Source: DASTDH01 sp041167675 (GTDB taxonomy: Bacteria; Verrucomicrobiota; Verrucomicrobiia; Chthoniobacterales; JAFAMB01). From it: a stretch of DNA of 57,461 bases. Shown here piece by piece: positions 1 through 7,519 of the stretch. Under the pieces are notes generated by a model. That model was given only the letters and a program-made list of their open reading frames with translations. It made no database searches and was not told where the DNA came from. A program made the translations under genes and the position numbers. Numbering within the stretch: position 1 is the stretch's first letter; every line of letters begins with the position of its first letter. The stretch covers positions 1 to 57,461 of the forward strand of contig JBEEIB010000522.1 of NCBI GenBank assembly GCA_041167675.1. The letters run 5' to 3'.

Positions 1-22
1 TGACGTTCGTTGACCTTCGTTG

Positions 23-2194
23 CTAATCCCGTTCCTTACGCGCCAAGACAAAATACGAGGCAAAAAACCCTGCGATGGTCCACAGGATTAGCGAAAGGTA
101 TCCGACGAAAATCGGGCGCGGATTCAATAACTGGTCGCCGGTGCCCAAGCGCTTCCCCTCGGCCGCTCGATGCCATTGGTTCATATTTGTGTAGGACACA
201 TAATAATTCTCGTCCTTAATCAGATCGCCATCGATCTGCCGAAATAGCAATGAACTGGCGTCCCCGATCCTTTGGGCTGCAAAACTGGGCATAATCTGGC
301 TAACGAGTAGCACTGGCGGGCTCATGTCTACGGTTCGAACCGAATATCCGGAAAACAAGATCTGCGGGATCAGAATAAGAGGTACTAACATTACAGCTTG
401 CAACGCCGAACGCGCGATCGCGGAAATAGTCAGGCCGATACCTGTCGCCGCATACCCAAGCAAGAAAAGTCCGACCAGCTGCCAACCGATTGCCGGCGGC
501 CAAACGCGTCCCGCGATAATGATGCAGGCATACAGAATTAGACTTTGGAGATTGGTCAGTGTGCCCATCCAAAGAAATTTGCTAAGCAGATAGCTCCATC
601 GGCTCAGGCCGACCAGCCGTTCTCGGCGATAAATTGGAACCTCTTTCACAATCTCCTGGGCCGAATTGCTGCACCCGAACCAGAGCGTGGCGATGTAGGC
701 GAAGAACTGAGCTAATGGTGGATTGGAGCTTACCCAACAGACCAAAACCCCGATAATCAACGGCTGACCGATCACAATTAGGAGGTTCTTCAGGTCAGAC
801 CGAAAAATGGTGAATTGACGCTGTAACAAGATCGGCAATGCGAATGCTTGCTTGCCCTTCGCAGCGGGGATTCTCTTTTCGGCAGGTTCCAAATTGTCTG
901 GCAGCGGCGGCGAGGGAACACTGTGCAGAAGTTTCGGATCAATCGTTTGCAATGCGTCATACAACCCGCTCAGTCGTGTCACACCGAAGCGGGCGCGCGC
1001 GCTCTCCGGTGGTCCCTGGAAGATGACTCGGCCGGCGCTGATGACCGCGATCTGGTCCATCAGATAAACGTTTTCCATAACGTGCGTGGTGCAGATCACA
1101 GTGCAGCCCGTATCCGCAAGTCGGCGAAGCAATTCCATCAGTTTGAACTCCGCGAATGGATCCAACCCGGAAGTTGGTTCATCCAAAAAGATGAGCGGAG
1201 GGCGCCGGAGCAGCTCGACTCCCACGCTTACTCTTTTGCGTTGCCCGCCTGACAGGAGCGCGATCCGCAGATTCTCGCGTTCTGTCAGTCCAAGATTAGA
1301 CATCATCTGTTTTACTAGCGTCTCGATTTCGCGCTGCGGCGTGCGAGCTGGGAGGCGTAATCGCCCGCTGAACGTCAATGCCTCTTTTACCGTTAATTCT
1401 CCGTGAACGATGTCATCCTGGGGAACATAACCGAAGAGTTGTCTCAGCTGATTGAGATTAGAATAAAAGTCGGCGTCGTCGACCAGTACTCGTCCAGTGT
1501 CCGCCGGTCGCAGCCCGCTCAGCGCATTGAGCAACGTCGATTTCCCGGAACCGCTTGGTCCGAGGATCCCGATGAATTGGCCCGGCTCAACGACCAAAGA
1601 GGCATCCTGCAGAATCAAGCTGGAACCGGCCTTGCGGCTAAGGCTCACCGCGATCATTTTGCCGGCCGACACTCTCTGGATCCTCTGGAGTTCGTTTCCG
1701 GTGAAAGCGAAATAGAACGGGCCTAGCTGTAGTTGGTCACCGATGACCAGTTCATGCTCGTCAAAGCGGCGTCCGTTCACAAACGAGCCGGCGCGGCTGT
1801 GAAGATCTACCACGCGGAATCCATTCGATCCCTCTTCAATCTCGGCGTGGCGACGGGATACGATCGGATCATTCAGCTGTACATCCACGTCCGGACTGCG
1901 CCCGAAAACCAATCTATCCGATAGCGGTACGCTTTGAACTATGCGTTTGCGGAAAATGATGGTTCCAGGAATCCCGAGCGGCTCGTTTGCGTTTGGATCG
2001 GGTCCAACGCTTTGTCCAAAGCCCAAGGTAACTGGGCCCAGAACAATTTGATCTCCGAGTTTGAGAGGAGTCTTCTCGGAGATTCGCACGCTATTCACGA
2101 TCGTGCCGCGCTGGCTGCCCAGGTCCTCAACCGCCCATGAACTGGCTTCGAGTGTAAGTTGGCAATGGCGACGCGATATCTCTGGATGGTTCAA
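23..2194 (-). CDS. FHA-FHA-ABC transporter fusion (ATP-binding plus ABC-2-type permease)
   Basis: Half-transporter that joins phosphothreonine-binding FHA domains to an ABC ATPase and an ABC-2/ABCG-like membrane domain, the same order as mycobacterial Rv1747. Counting from the TTG at 2194: the end of FHA1 (HPEISRRH at about 3-10), a second full FHA (about 80-165, FGRSPDVDV and SRRHAEI), Walker A GPSGSGKST (212-220), signature LSGGQRKR (314-321), Walker B with DEPTSGLDP (about 338-346), then about six membrane segments to the C-terminus. The substrate is unknown; FHA control by a Ser/Thr kinase is inferred from the family. The TTG lies inside FHA1: the frame stays open upstream to a stop at 2303-2305 and encodes the missing start of the domain (VIGRAAEADIIL), but holds no ATG, GTG or TTG there, only a CTG at 2294-2296. 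The true start is therefore probably CTG 2296, or there is a frameshift. Confidence 0.85.
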   Translation of the reverse strand: MNHPEISRRHCQLTLEASSWAVEDLGSQRGTIVNSVRISEKTPLKLGDQIVLGPVTLGFGQSVGPDPNANEPLGIPGTIIFRKRIVQSVPLSDRLVFGRSPDVDVQLNDPIVSRRHAEIEEGSNGFRVVDLHSRAGSFVNGRRFDEHELVIGDQLQLGPFYFAFTGNELQRIQRVSAGKMIAVSLSRKAGSSLILQDASLVVEPGQFIGILGPSGSGKSTLLNALSGLRPADTGRVLVDDADFYSNLNQLRQLFGYVPQDDIVHGELTVKEALTFSGRLRLPARTPQREIETLVKQMMSNLGLTERENLRIALLSGGQRKRVSVGVELLRRPPLIFLDEPTSGLDPFAEFKLMELLRRLADTGCTVICTTHVMENVYLMDQIAVISAGRVIFQGPPESARARFGVTRLSGLYDALQTIDPKLLHSVPSPPLPDNLEPAEKRIPAAKGKQAFALPILLQRQFTIFRSDLKNLLIVIGQPLIIGVLVCWVSSNPPLAQFFAYIATLWFGCSNSAQEIVKEVPIYRRERLVGLSRWSYLLSKFLWMGTLTNLQSLILYACIIIAGRVWPPAIGWQLVGLFLLGYAATGIGLTISAIARSALQAVMLVPLILIPQILFSGYSVRTVDMSPPVLLVSQIMPSFAAQRIGDASSLLFRQIDGDLIKDENYYVSYTNMNQWHRAAEGKRLGTGDQLLNPRPIFVGYLSLILWTIAGFFASYFVLARKERD

Positions 2195-2385
2195 AATGAT
2201 ATCGGCTTCCGCCGCCCGCCCGATTACGATGATCGGTTTTCGAAGCGGTTCGCGCCGGGAAGGGAGGCCGGAAAGGATGGTTAGGTCGGTGTCCAGAGTC
2301 CCCTAGGTAAGCGAACCAGGAGGAAAAATTCAACTTTGAACCGAGAAACGCCTCGCAAGTCCGAAAAAACTGGCCGGCAAAAGAT

Positions 2386-3096
2386 ATGGAAACAATATTG
2401 ATCACGGGAGCAAACCGAGGGATTGGACTCGCGCTGGCTGAAGCGCTATTGCGAGAGGGTTACGCAATAATAGCCGGCTGCCGGCATCCGGCGGCGGCGA
2501 CGCACTTGCAACAACTGGCAGCTTCTCGATCTGGGTTGGTTGACGTCCTTTTGCTGGATGTGAATTCCGATGAGCTTGTCTCGGCCGCTGTCGAGATGGT
2601 CCGAAAAGCGAGGAATCGACTAGACGTTATCGTGAATAATGCGGGCCTAATGCCGGAGGAAGGCAACGAATCGATCGGCAATTTGCCGCTGGCGCATTTT
2701 CGATCTGCATTTGAGACCAACGTGGTCGGCTGTGCCCGGGTCATCCGCGCTTTTCTCCCCTTGCTCCGTGAAAGCCATCGACCTCGTATCCTCAATGTCT
2801 CTTCCGGGTTGGGCTCGATCTCGACCAGGGATGACGCGAGCTATTATGCTTACGCCGTGTCCAAGGCAGCCTTGAATATGCTAACGCGCTCAATCGCTTT
2901 GGAACTCATTGCTGAAGGCATCACCACTGTGGCAATTTCGCCGGGTTGGGTCCGAACTGAAATGGGCGGCTCCGACGCGACTCTCTCGCCAGAGGAATCC
3001 GCGCGTTCCTTGGTTCAGGCGATCCAAACAGTTGATCCGGAATTGAGTGGGCAGTTCCTCGACCGGAGCGGCCAACCCGGCGTCTATGTTTGGTAA
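2386..3096 (+). CDS. Short-chain dehydrogenase/reductase (SDR family)
   Basis: Classical NAD(P)-dependent oxidoreductase of 236 residues. It has the dinucleotide-binding TGANRGIG (7-14), the NNAG motif (84-87), the catalytic Ser in NVSSGLG (137-143) and the Tyr-x3-Lys pair Y156/K160 in YAVSK, followed by the PGWVRTEMGG loop. All catalytic residues are present and the length is normal for the family. It resembles the sniffer/C-factor branch of SDRs, but the substrate cannot be read from sequence. The start is the ATG two residues before the first beta strand. It is divergent from the FHA-ABC gene, with under 100 bases between them, so the promoters must lie close together. Confidence 0.88.
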   Translation: METILITGANRGIGLALAEALLREGYAIIAGCRHPAAATHLQQLAASRSGLVDVLLLDVNSDELVSAAVEMVRKARNRLDVIVNNAGLMPEEGNESIGNLPLAHFRSAFETNVVGCARVIRAFLPLLRESHRPRILNVSSGLGSISTRDDASYYAYAVSKAALNMLTRSIALELIAEGITTVAISPGWVRTEMGGSDATLSPEESARSLVQAIQTVDPELSGQFLDRSGQPGVYVW

Positions 3097-3242
3097 GAGC
3101 CGTCAGAGAACTACGGCAACGCAAAGCATACTACCGTTGCTGCATTCCTGCCCTGGCGGGGTTTGTAAGTCTGCGATCCATAGCCCCTGACGGAACAGTA
3201 CCCCTCGACCAAAACGGGTGCCGAGGCAAACAGAAACGAACA

Positions 3243-3271
3243 GTAGGGGACGAGCTCTCGTTCGTCCCTAC
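3243..3271. repeat. GTAGGGACG-family palindrome, copy 1
   Basis: Inverted repeat with left arm GTAGGGGACGA and right arm TCGTCCCTAC, matching except for one bulged G. It lies in the 267-base spacer after the SDR gene. Related palindromes occur at 22915-22969 and 33294-33318. The rest of the spacer holds no gene I can support. Confidence 0.55.
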
Positions 3272-3363
3272 CGTTTCTTGACACTTGATTTTCCCGAGCA
3301 TCGGCCGTTAATGAGCCAACTTCGTTTTTCGATGCCGCGTTTGGTGGCTGCAATCTTCCGATA

Positions 3364-4107
3364 ATGGTCCGTTTTCTGTTAATCGTCGCAATGACCTGCG
3401 CTGTCGGCGCGGCCGGTCTAGGCTTTTTCAATCGAGAGAAGATGACAAAACTTACCGCCGATATCATCGCGGAGAAAGACCGGTCCAATAAGCTGCAAGC
3501 TCTGGCCGACGACCTTCAACAAAAGCTACTGCAAGCAGAAGAAGACCTTCAGCAAAAGCTGCGGCAAGCAGAAGAAAAAATTGCGGATGAGGACCGCGTG
3601 GCTCAACAGGAGCGAGACAACTGCAATTCGGAGATTAGTGCCGCCAAAACCAAGGTCGATCAACTCACTGAGCAGCTGAACCAGCGAGAGAACGAAATAA
3701 AAGGACTTACTACGGCGTTAGCCGATTCGAACCACAACCTCGACCAGAAAAAGCGCGCTGAGGATGACCGCCAACTGCTGGCCAACCGTTTGATCAACGT
3801 TGAGGATGAACTGAATCAGTTGCGGATCACAGCCGCTGAAAAAGATAGGAATAAAATTCCGCCCGTCTTGCACGGTACCATCCTTTCCATGAACCGCGAT
3901 GCCCAAGCATTGACCGTTAGCCTTGGCAGCGACATCGGAATAACGACCAAGTCTCACCTCAAGGTCGAGAAGAACGGCGAAACTATTAGCGAGCTGAGAG
4001 TCGTCTCGGTTGATAAGAACAGCTGTACCGCAGAGTTTTTATCTAATGGACCCGAGAATTTTGCGCGTGTATCAGTAGGCGATCCGGTTGTTTTTACGAA
4101 GCGATGA
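3364..4107 (+). CDS. Membrane-anchored or secreted coiled-coil protein with C-terminal beta domain
   Basis: Protein of 247 residues with no family I can name with confidence. Residues 1-20 form a hydrophobic signal or anchor. About 25-160 is a long heptad-rich, Lys/Glu/Gln-rich coiled coil that contains two near-repeats (QQKLLQAEEDLQQKLRQAEE). The last 80 residues (HGTILSMNRDAQALTVSLGSDIGITTKSHL onward, quoted in part) look like a small beta-barrel of the FlgT-C type that often ends envelope proteins. Its stop codon overlaps the start of the following lipoprotein gene (ATGA), so the two are probably translated together. Envelope location is inferred from the N-terminus and the neighbour; function is unknown. 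Confidence 0.75.
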   Translation: MVRFLLIVAMTCAVGAAGLGFFNREKMTKLTADIIAEKDRSNKLQALADDLQQKLLQAEEDLQQKLRQAEEKIADEDRVAQQERDNCNSEISAAKTKVDQLTEQLNQRENEIKGLTTALADSNHNLDQKKRAEDDRQLLANRLINVEDELNQLRITAAEKDRNKIPPVLHGTILSMNRDAQALTVSLGSDIGITTKSHLKVEKNGETISELRVVSVDKNSCTAEFLSNGPENFARVSVGDPVVFTKR

Positions 4108-4319
4108 AAGGCTATTTGTTTATTTTGTTTGCACTCCCGCTGTTGTCGGGCTGCCAATCCGATGACCAAGCCAGTACTGATCATTCCAGGCAAAAACCGC
4201 AATTCGGCCAGGAGCAGAGCACAATCCCCTGGAATAGACCCGAGCAGTGGGAAAACGGCGGAGCGCTTGGCTCAATGCCTGGGATCGGTGGCCCTGGTTC
4301 TGCCGGACCTGGCTATTAG
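4104..4319 (+). CDS. Small lipoprotein
   Basis: Protein of 71 residues that starts with a short hydrophobic signal and the lipobox LLSGC (Cys17), so it should be lipidated and leave a mature peptide of about 55 residues. The tail is polar, then Gly/Pro-rich (GSMPGIGGPGSAGPGY). It overlaps the upstream coiled-coil gene by 4 bases and is followed at once by the GT9 gene, which suggests an envelope-related operon of three genes. No enzymatic motif is visible; a structural or tethering role is only a guess. Confidence 0.65.
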   Translation: MKGYLFILFALPLLSGCQSDDQASTDHSRQKPQFGQEQSTIPWNRPEQWENGGALGSMPGIGGPGSAGPGY

Positions 4320-4324
4320 CAACC

Positions 4325-5227
4325 TTGCGATTCCTGGTTTTTCGAGGAGGGGCGTTAGGCGATATTCTGTTAACGCTTCCGGTTTTGCGAACCTTGCGGG
4401 ATAAAGACACTTCGACGTTTGTCGAATTGGTTGCTCCGTTTCCCGCCGCTTTGCTCGCGCAATACGGAGGTGCGCACTCGGTATGCGACCTGAGCTCAAC
4501 GGCATTCCTGTCCCTATTTGCCGAGGACGCTAGCTTGGGTGGGGCACTACGCGAGACACTGCGGAAGGTGGATTGCGTCATCAGCTATCTGTCTGATCCC
4601 AAGCGAACTCTAAGGGCAAAGATCGAGAGTTGTGGGTGCCGATTTATTTCAGGACCATTTCGGCTTGATGAACAACGATTGCGAGCACCGGTCCAACTCG
4701 CTCAACCATTAGGAGAGCTCGGCCTTGTAGTGGTCGATCCGGCACCGCGCCTTTTTCTCAAGCGTCAATTCCTTTCCGGGACGCGAGCATTTTTTCATGT
4801 CGGCAGCGGCTCTTCGGCAAAAAATTGGCCGGCACCTTGTTGGAGTGCGTTAGCGGCTAAATTGGAGCAACAGTTCGACGAATTGTTGCTTGTATCGGGC
4901 GAAGCGGATGAAGTGTCGACCGCTGAATTTCTTCGAACCTATCGAGGCTCGAAGCTGAAAGTCCGATCAAATCTATCAATTTTGGATCTGGCGCAGGAGT
5001 TGGCCGCCGCAGATCTCTTCATCGGGCACGACACCGGCGTGACTCATCTTGCTGCTGCGCTCTCCGTACCGACAATCGCCCTCTTCGGCCCAACGGATTC
5101 GATGATATGGTGCCCTCTGGGAGAGAATGTTACCATGGTCGCAAGCAAAGATGGTTTGATGGCCAGTATAGCGGCGGAGTGGGTCTGGGATGCTGTCGAA
5201 AGGGTGCTTGGTCGGCCGAAGAGATAG
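4325..5227 (+). CDS. GT9-family glycosyltransferase (ADP-heptose:LPS heptosyltransferase-like)
   Basis: Glycosyltransferase of about 300 residues with the GT9 hallmarks: N-terminal FRGGALGDILLTLPVL, a mid-protein HVGSGSSAKNWP loop that binds the sugar nucleotide, and the C-terminal GHDTGVTHLAAALSVPTIALFGP signature (quoted in parts). The family usually adds heptose from an ADP-sugar to lipid A-core, so a role in outer-membrane glycolipid synthesis is likely. I place the start at TTG 4325 because it gives the canonical GT9 N-terminus and follows the lipoprotein stop by 5 bases. A GTG at 4247 in the same frame would add 26 residues that look unrelated and overlap the lipoprotein gene. No strong ribosome binding site precedes either one. 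Confidence 0.82.
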   Translation: MRFLVFRGGALGDILLTLPVLRTLRDKDTSTFVELVAPFPAALLAQYGGAHSVCDLSSTAFLSLFAEDASLGGALRETLRKVDCVISYLSDPKRTLRAKIESCGCRFISGPFRLDEQRLRAPVQLAQPLGELGLVVVDPAPRLFLKRQFLSGTRAFFHVGSGSSAKNWPAPCWSALAAKLEQQFDELLLVSGEADEVSTAEFLRTYRGSKLKVRSNLSILDLAQELAAADLFIGHDTGVTHLAAALSVPTIALFGPTDSMIWCPLGENVTMVASKDGLMASIAAEWVWDAVERVLGRPKR

Positions 5228-5273
5228 CCTTGAGCGTTAACCATTATGGTGAACGCCCAACCGCAACCCGTGT

Positions 5274-5966
5274 CTACGGCTTCCTTAACCAAATGCGGTT
5301 TCGCTCGATTTCTGCACCTCGACTGAGAAAGAAATCTTCGAGCTCAGGAGTGTAGCGGCCGTACGGCTCTGGATTGAGTGCAAGGGCAACGCGACCACCC
5401 GGCTCCAGACAATGTTGATTGAGATCATCCAAAAAAAATCCCCATTCTTTCGGACCCCAAACCGTTTCGCTGCCATGACCGTTAAAGCAGATGGCAAAGG
5501 CTGTGATTAAGTCGAATTTACGCGAGAGGTTTGGCAATGGCTCAAACGATTCAATCCGCCAGATCACGCGCTCCAGACCAAGTAGCTCAAACATTTCACC
5601 ATAAAACGACGGCTCAGCGAGGTCCAGCCCGAACACTTCGTGTCCCAGCTGCTTAAGAACGAAGAGAAAATAGCCGGCTCCACTGCCAATATCCAGAATC
5701 TTCAGTTTCGGATCTCGGTCGAGTCGAAGTGAACGTACGTGCTGGACCGCATTCTCGAGCCAATGTTCAACGTCCGTATATTTTGGCCATGCTTTAAACT
5801 CGCCCGGCACATGGTATTTCTGGCAAAGGGCATCGAGCTTCTCCTGGTCGATGTCTCGCAGCAGATCTTCAGCCCTAAGGGGATTTTGCCAACGATAGAA
5901 TCGGTCTACGCTGCTGGCCCAAGCTTCGCCGGAAGTAAGTTTTTGAAGTTTACGACTCAAATTCAT
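5274..5966 (-). CDS. Class I SAM-dependent methyltransferase
   Basis: Protein of 230 residues. The SAM-binding motif I LDIGSGAGYFLFVL (about residues 90-103) is followed by an acidic end of strand 2 (GLDLAEPS), motif II-like FDLITAFAICFNGHG and the late PGGRVALALNPEP loop. The first 80 residues are helical with no known motif. It has the look of small methyltransferases found in polysaccharide or cell-surface gene sets. It is convergent with the GT9 gene (46 bases apart) and lies about 100 bases downstream of the GT4 gene on the same strand, so a surface-glycan context is plausible. The acceptor is unknown. Confidence 0.8.
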   Translation of the reverse strand: MNLSRKLQKLTSGEAWASSVDRFYRWQNPLRAEDLLRDIDQEKLDALCQKYHVPGEFKAWPKYTDVEHWLENAVQHVRSLRLDRDPKLKILDIGSGAGYFLFVLKQLGHEVFGLDLAEPSFYGEMFELLGLERVIWRIESFEPLPNLSRKFDLITAFAICFNGHGSETVWGPKEWGFFLDDLNQHCLEPGGRVALALNPEPYGRYTPELEDFFLSRGAEIERNRIWLRKP

Positions 5967-6068
5967 AAGCCCGTGCCGGATGCGGATGGATTCATTAGCC
6001 AGCTCTCTCGCGTTCTCAAGGAAAAAGCAGTTTCGCCGGTACGCGGATACACAACCGGAAAACAGAAT

Positions 6069-7307
6069 CTAGGAGTCAGCCGGCCGGGTCGACTGAACAG
6101 TGAGGGATGAGCCGCCGACCTTGGCCCTTTGCGATTGTGATAGTGATAACCGAGTCATCGCCAACCGGTACGCACCGAACACTCTTTCTCGGAAATGGTC
6201 CCAAGTGAACTGCTGGACCACGCGAGCTCGTCCCGCGGCGCCATAACTGCGAACCAAATCGGGCCGGTCGTACAATTGTCTGATGGCGCGCGCAAGTGCG
6301 CCAACGTCGTTGGGTGGGATAATTAGTCCGTTGAAACCGTCCAGAACGACATCTCCCGCTTCCCGCGTCGTGATCTGTGCCAATCCGCAAGCTGCCGCCT
6401 CATACGTTGTTTTGGCACTTCCCTCCAGAGAGGAAGGAAAGACGTGAACGGAACCTGCTCGATATACGTTTTCGACGTCCTTAGTGAATCCAAGCACCTT
6501 TACGTTAGCCGGTACGTCATCCAGATACGGTTTGATTTCATCATGCGGATGCCCGGCAAGCCAAAGCTCCGCGTTTGGCAGTTTCAGCTTTTTCCATGCG
6601 TCGAGCAAAGTATGTACTCCTTTCCGCTTAATTAGAGCACCAACAAAAACCGCACGAAAAAGCGGCGGCAGCGGCCCCGGTTGGAATCGGCTCACGTCCA
6701 CTCCTTGCGGCATGCTGTAAAGCTTTTCGTTTGGAAATCCGAGGACTCTAAAGGTGTCCGCCGCCTTCTCTGACTCGACCAGGATTAAGTCCGCTAGTTC
6801 GTACTCCTCCAAAGTCTCTTGCCGGCCGATCAATAGACTATTGAGCCATCGCCGTGGAATCGGAGCATTCTCCATCGCGATTTCCTGGTCCGTTTTTGGC
6901 GGAAGTACTTTTCCTTTTTGGCGGTGCCAAGTGGGAATTTCCAGCAGGGAGGGAATTCCAAGCGTTTTTGCCACCCGAAGGCTGCTCAGCGCCGAACCGG
7001 ACCAAGCGTGAAAAAGGTCGAAGTGGCCCGTCCGGAGAAACTGTGCGGACACGCGGTCGGTCGCCCGCTTCTTGGCGGCGTAGTAATATTTGCTTTCCAG
7101 ATTCGACAACAGCCGGATGGGGTGAAAACGCAGCGTTTTCATTTTGCGCCGATCGATATCCGGAGCCCGGACACCGAAAGATATCGCTTTACCCAGATGA
7201 GGCTGAATGCCTCGAATCGTTTCAAGTGCGACTAAATCCAGACCGATCCCGCCAATGCGAGCTGAAATCGCGTAGAGGACGCTACGGGGCAAACCTTCCT
7301 GCAACAT
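6069..7307 (-). CDS. GT4-family glycosyltransferase
   Basis: GT-B fold glycosyltransferase. The N-terminal half carries the acceptor domain (SARIGGIGLDLVALE near the start, FHAWSGSALSSLRVAK about residue 105). The C-terminal half has the GT4 donor-site elements: FVGALIKRKGVHTLLDAW, ELWLAGHPHDE, VKVLGFTKDVENVYRAGSVHVFPS and the E-x7-E motif within EGSAKTTYEAAACGL (quoted in parts). The length of about 412 residues is typical. I use the ATG at 7307; a TTG at 7316 adds three residues, and neither has a clear Shine-Dalgarno site. The sugar and acceptor are not predictable. Confidence 0.85.
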   Translation of the reverse strand: MLQEGLPRSVLYAISARIGGIGLDLVALETIRGIQPHLGKAISFGVRAPDIDRRKMKTLRFHPIRLLSNLESKYYYAAKKRATDRVSAQFLRTGHFDLFHAWSGSALSSLRVAKTLGIPSLLEIPTWHRQKGKVLPPKTDQEIAMENAPIPRRWLNSLLIGRQETLEEYELADLILVESEKAADTFRVLGFPNEKLYSMPQGVDVSRFQPGPLPPLFRAVFVGALIKRKGVHTLLDAWKKLKLPNAELWLAGHPHDEIKPYLDDVPANVKVLGFTKDVENVYRAGSVHVFPSSLEGSAKTTYEAAACGLAQITTREAGDVVLDGFNGLIIPPNDVGALARAIRQLYDRPDLVRSYGAAGRARVVQQFTWDHFRERVFGAYRLAMTRLSLSQSQRAKVGGSSLTVQSTRPADS

Positions 7308-7519
7308 AATTATCAAGGCAACAATCTATACCGAGGAGAGCGGACTAAAAGCTTATAGAGCTGGCTATCTATGACACAACTAAGTCCGCAGCTCCGTAAG
7401 AATATTAGTTACAGTGACCAAAATTAGCCAACTTTCCGGCCAAAAAATAGGCGCGAAATAGTGTCGCCGGAAGGACAAAATTTTTTGTAGCAAGCAACTT
7501 GCAGCCTGCAGCCCGTCTC

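Noticed and set aside
3279..3310. TTGACA at about 3279 as a promoter for the coiled-coil operon
   Set aside because: No AT-rich -10 hexamer is found 16-18 bases downstream; the sequence there is GC-rich.
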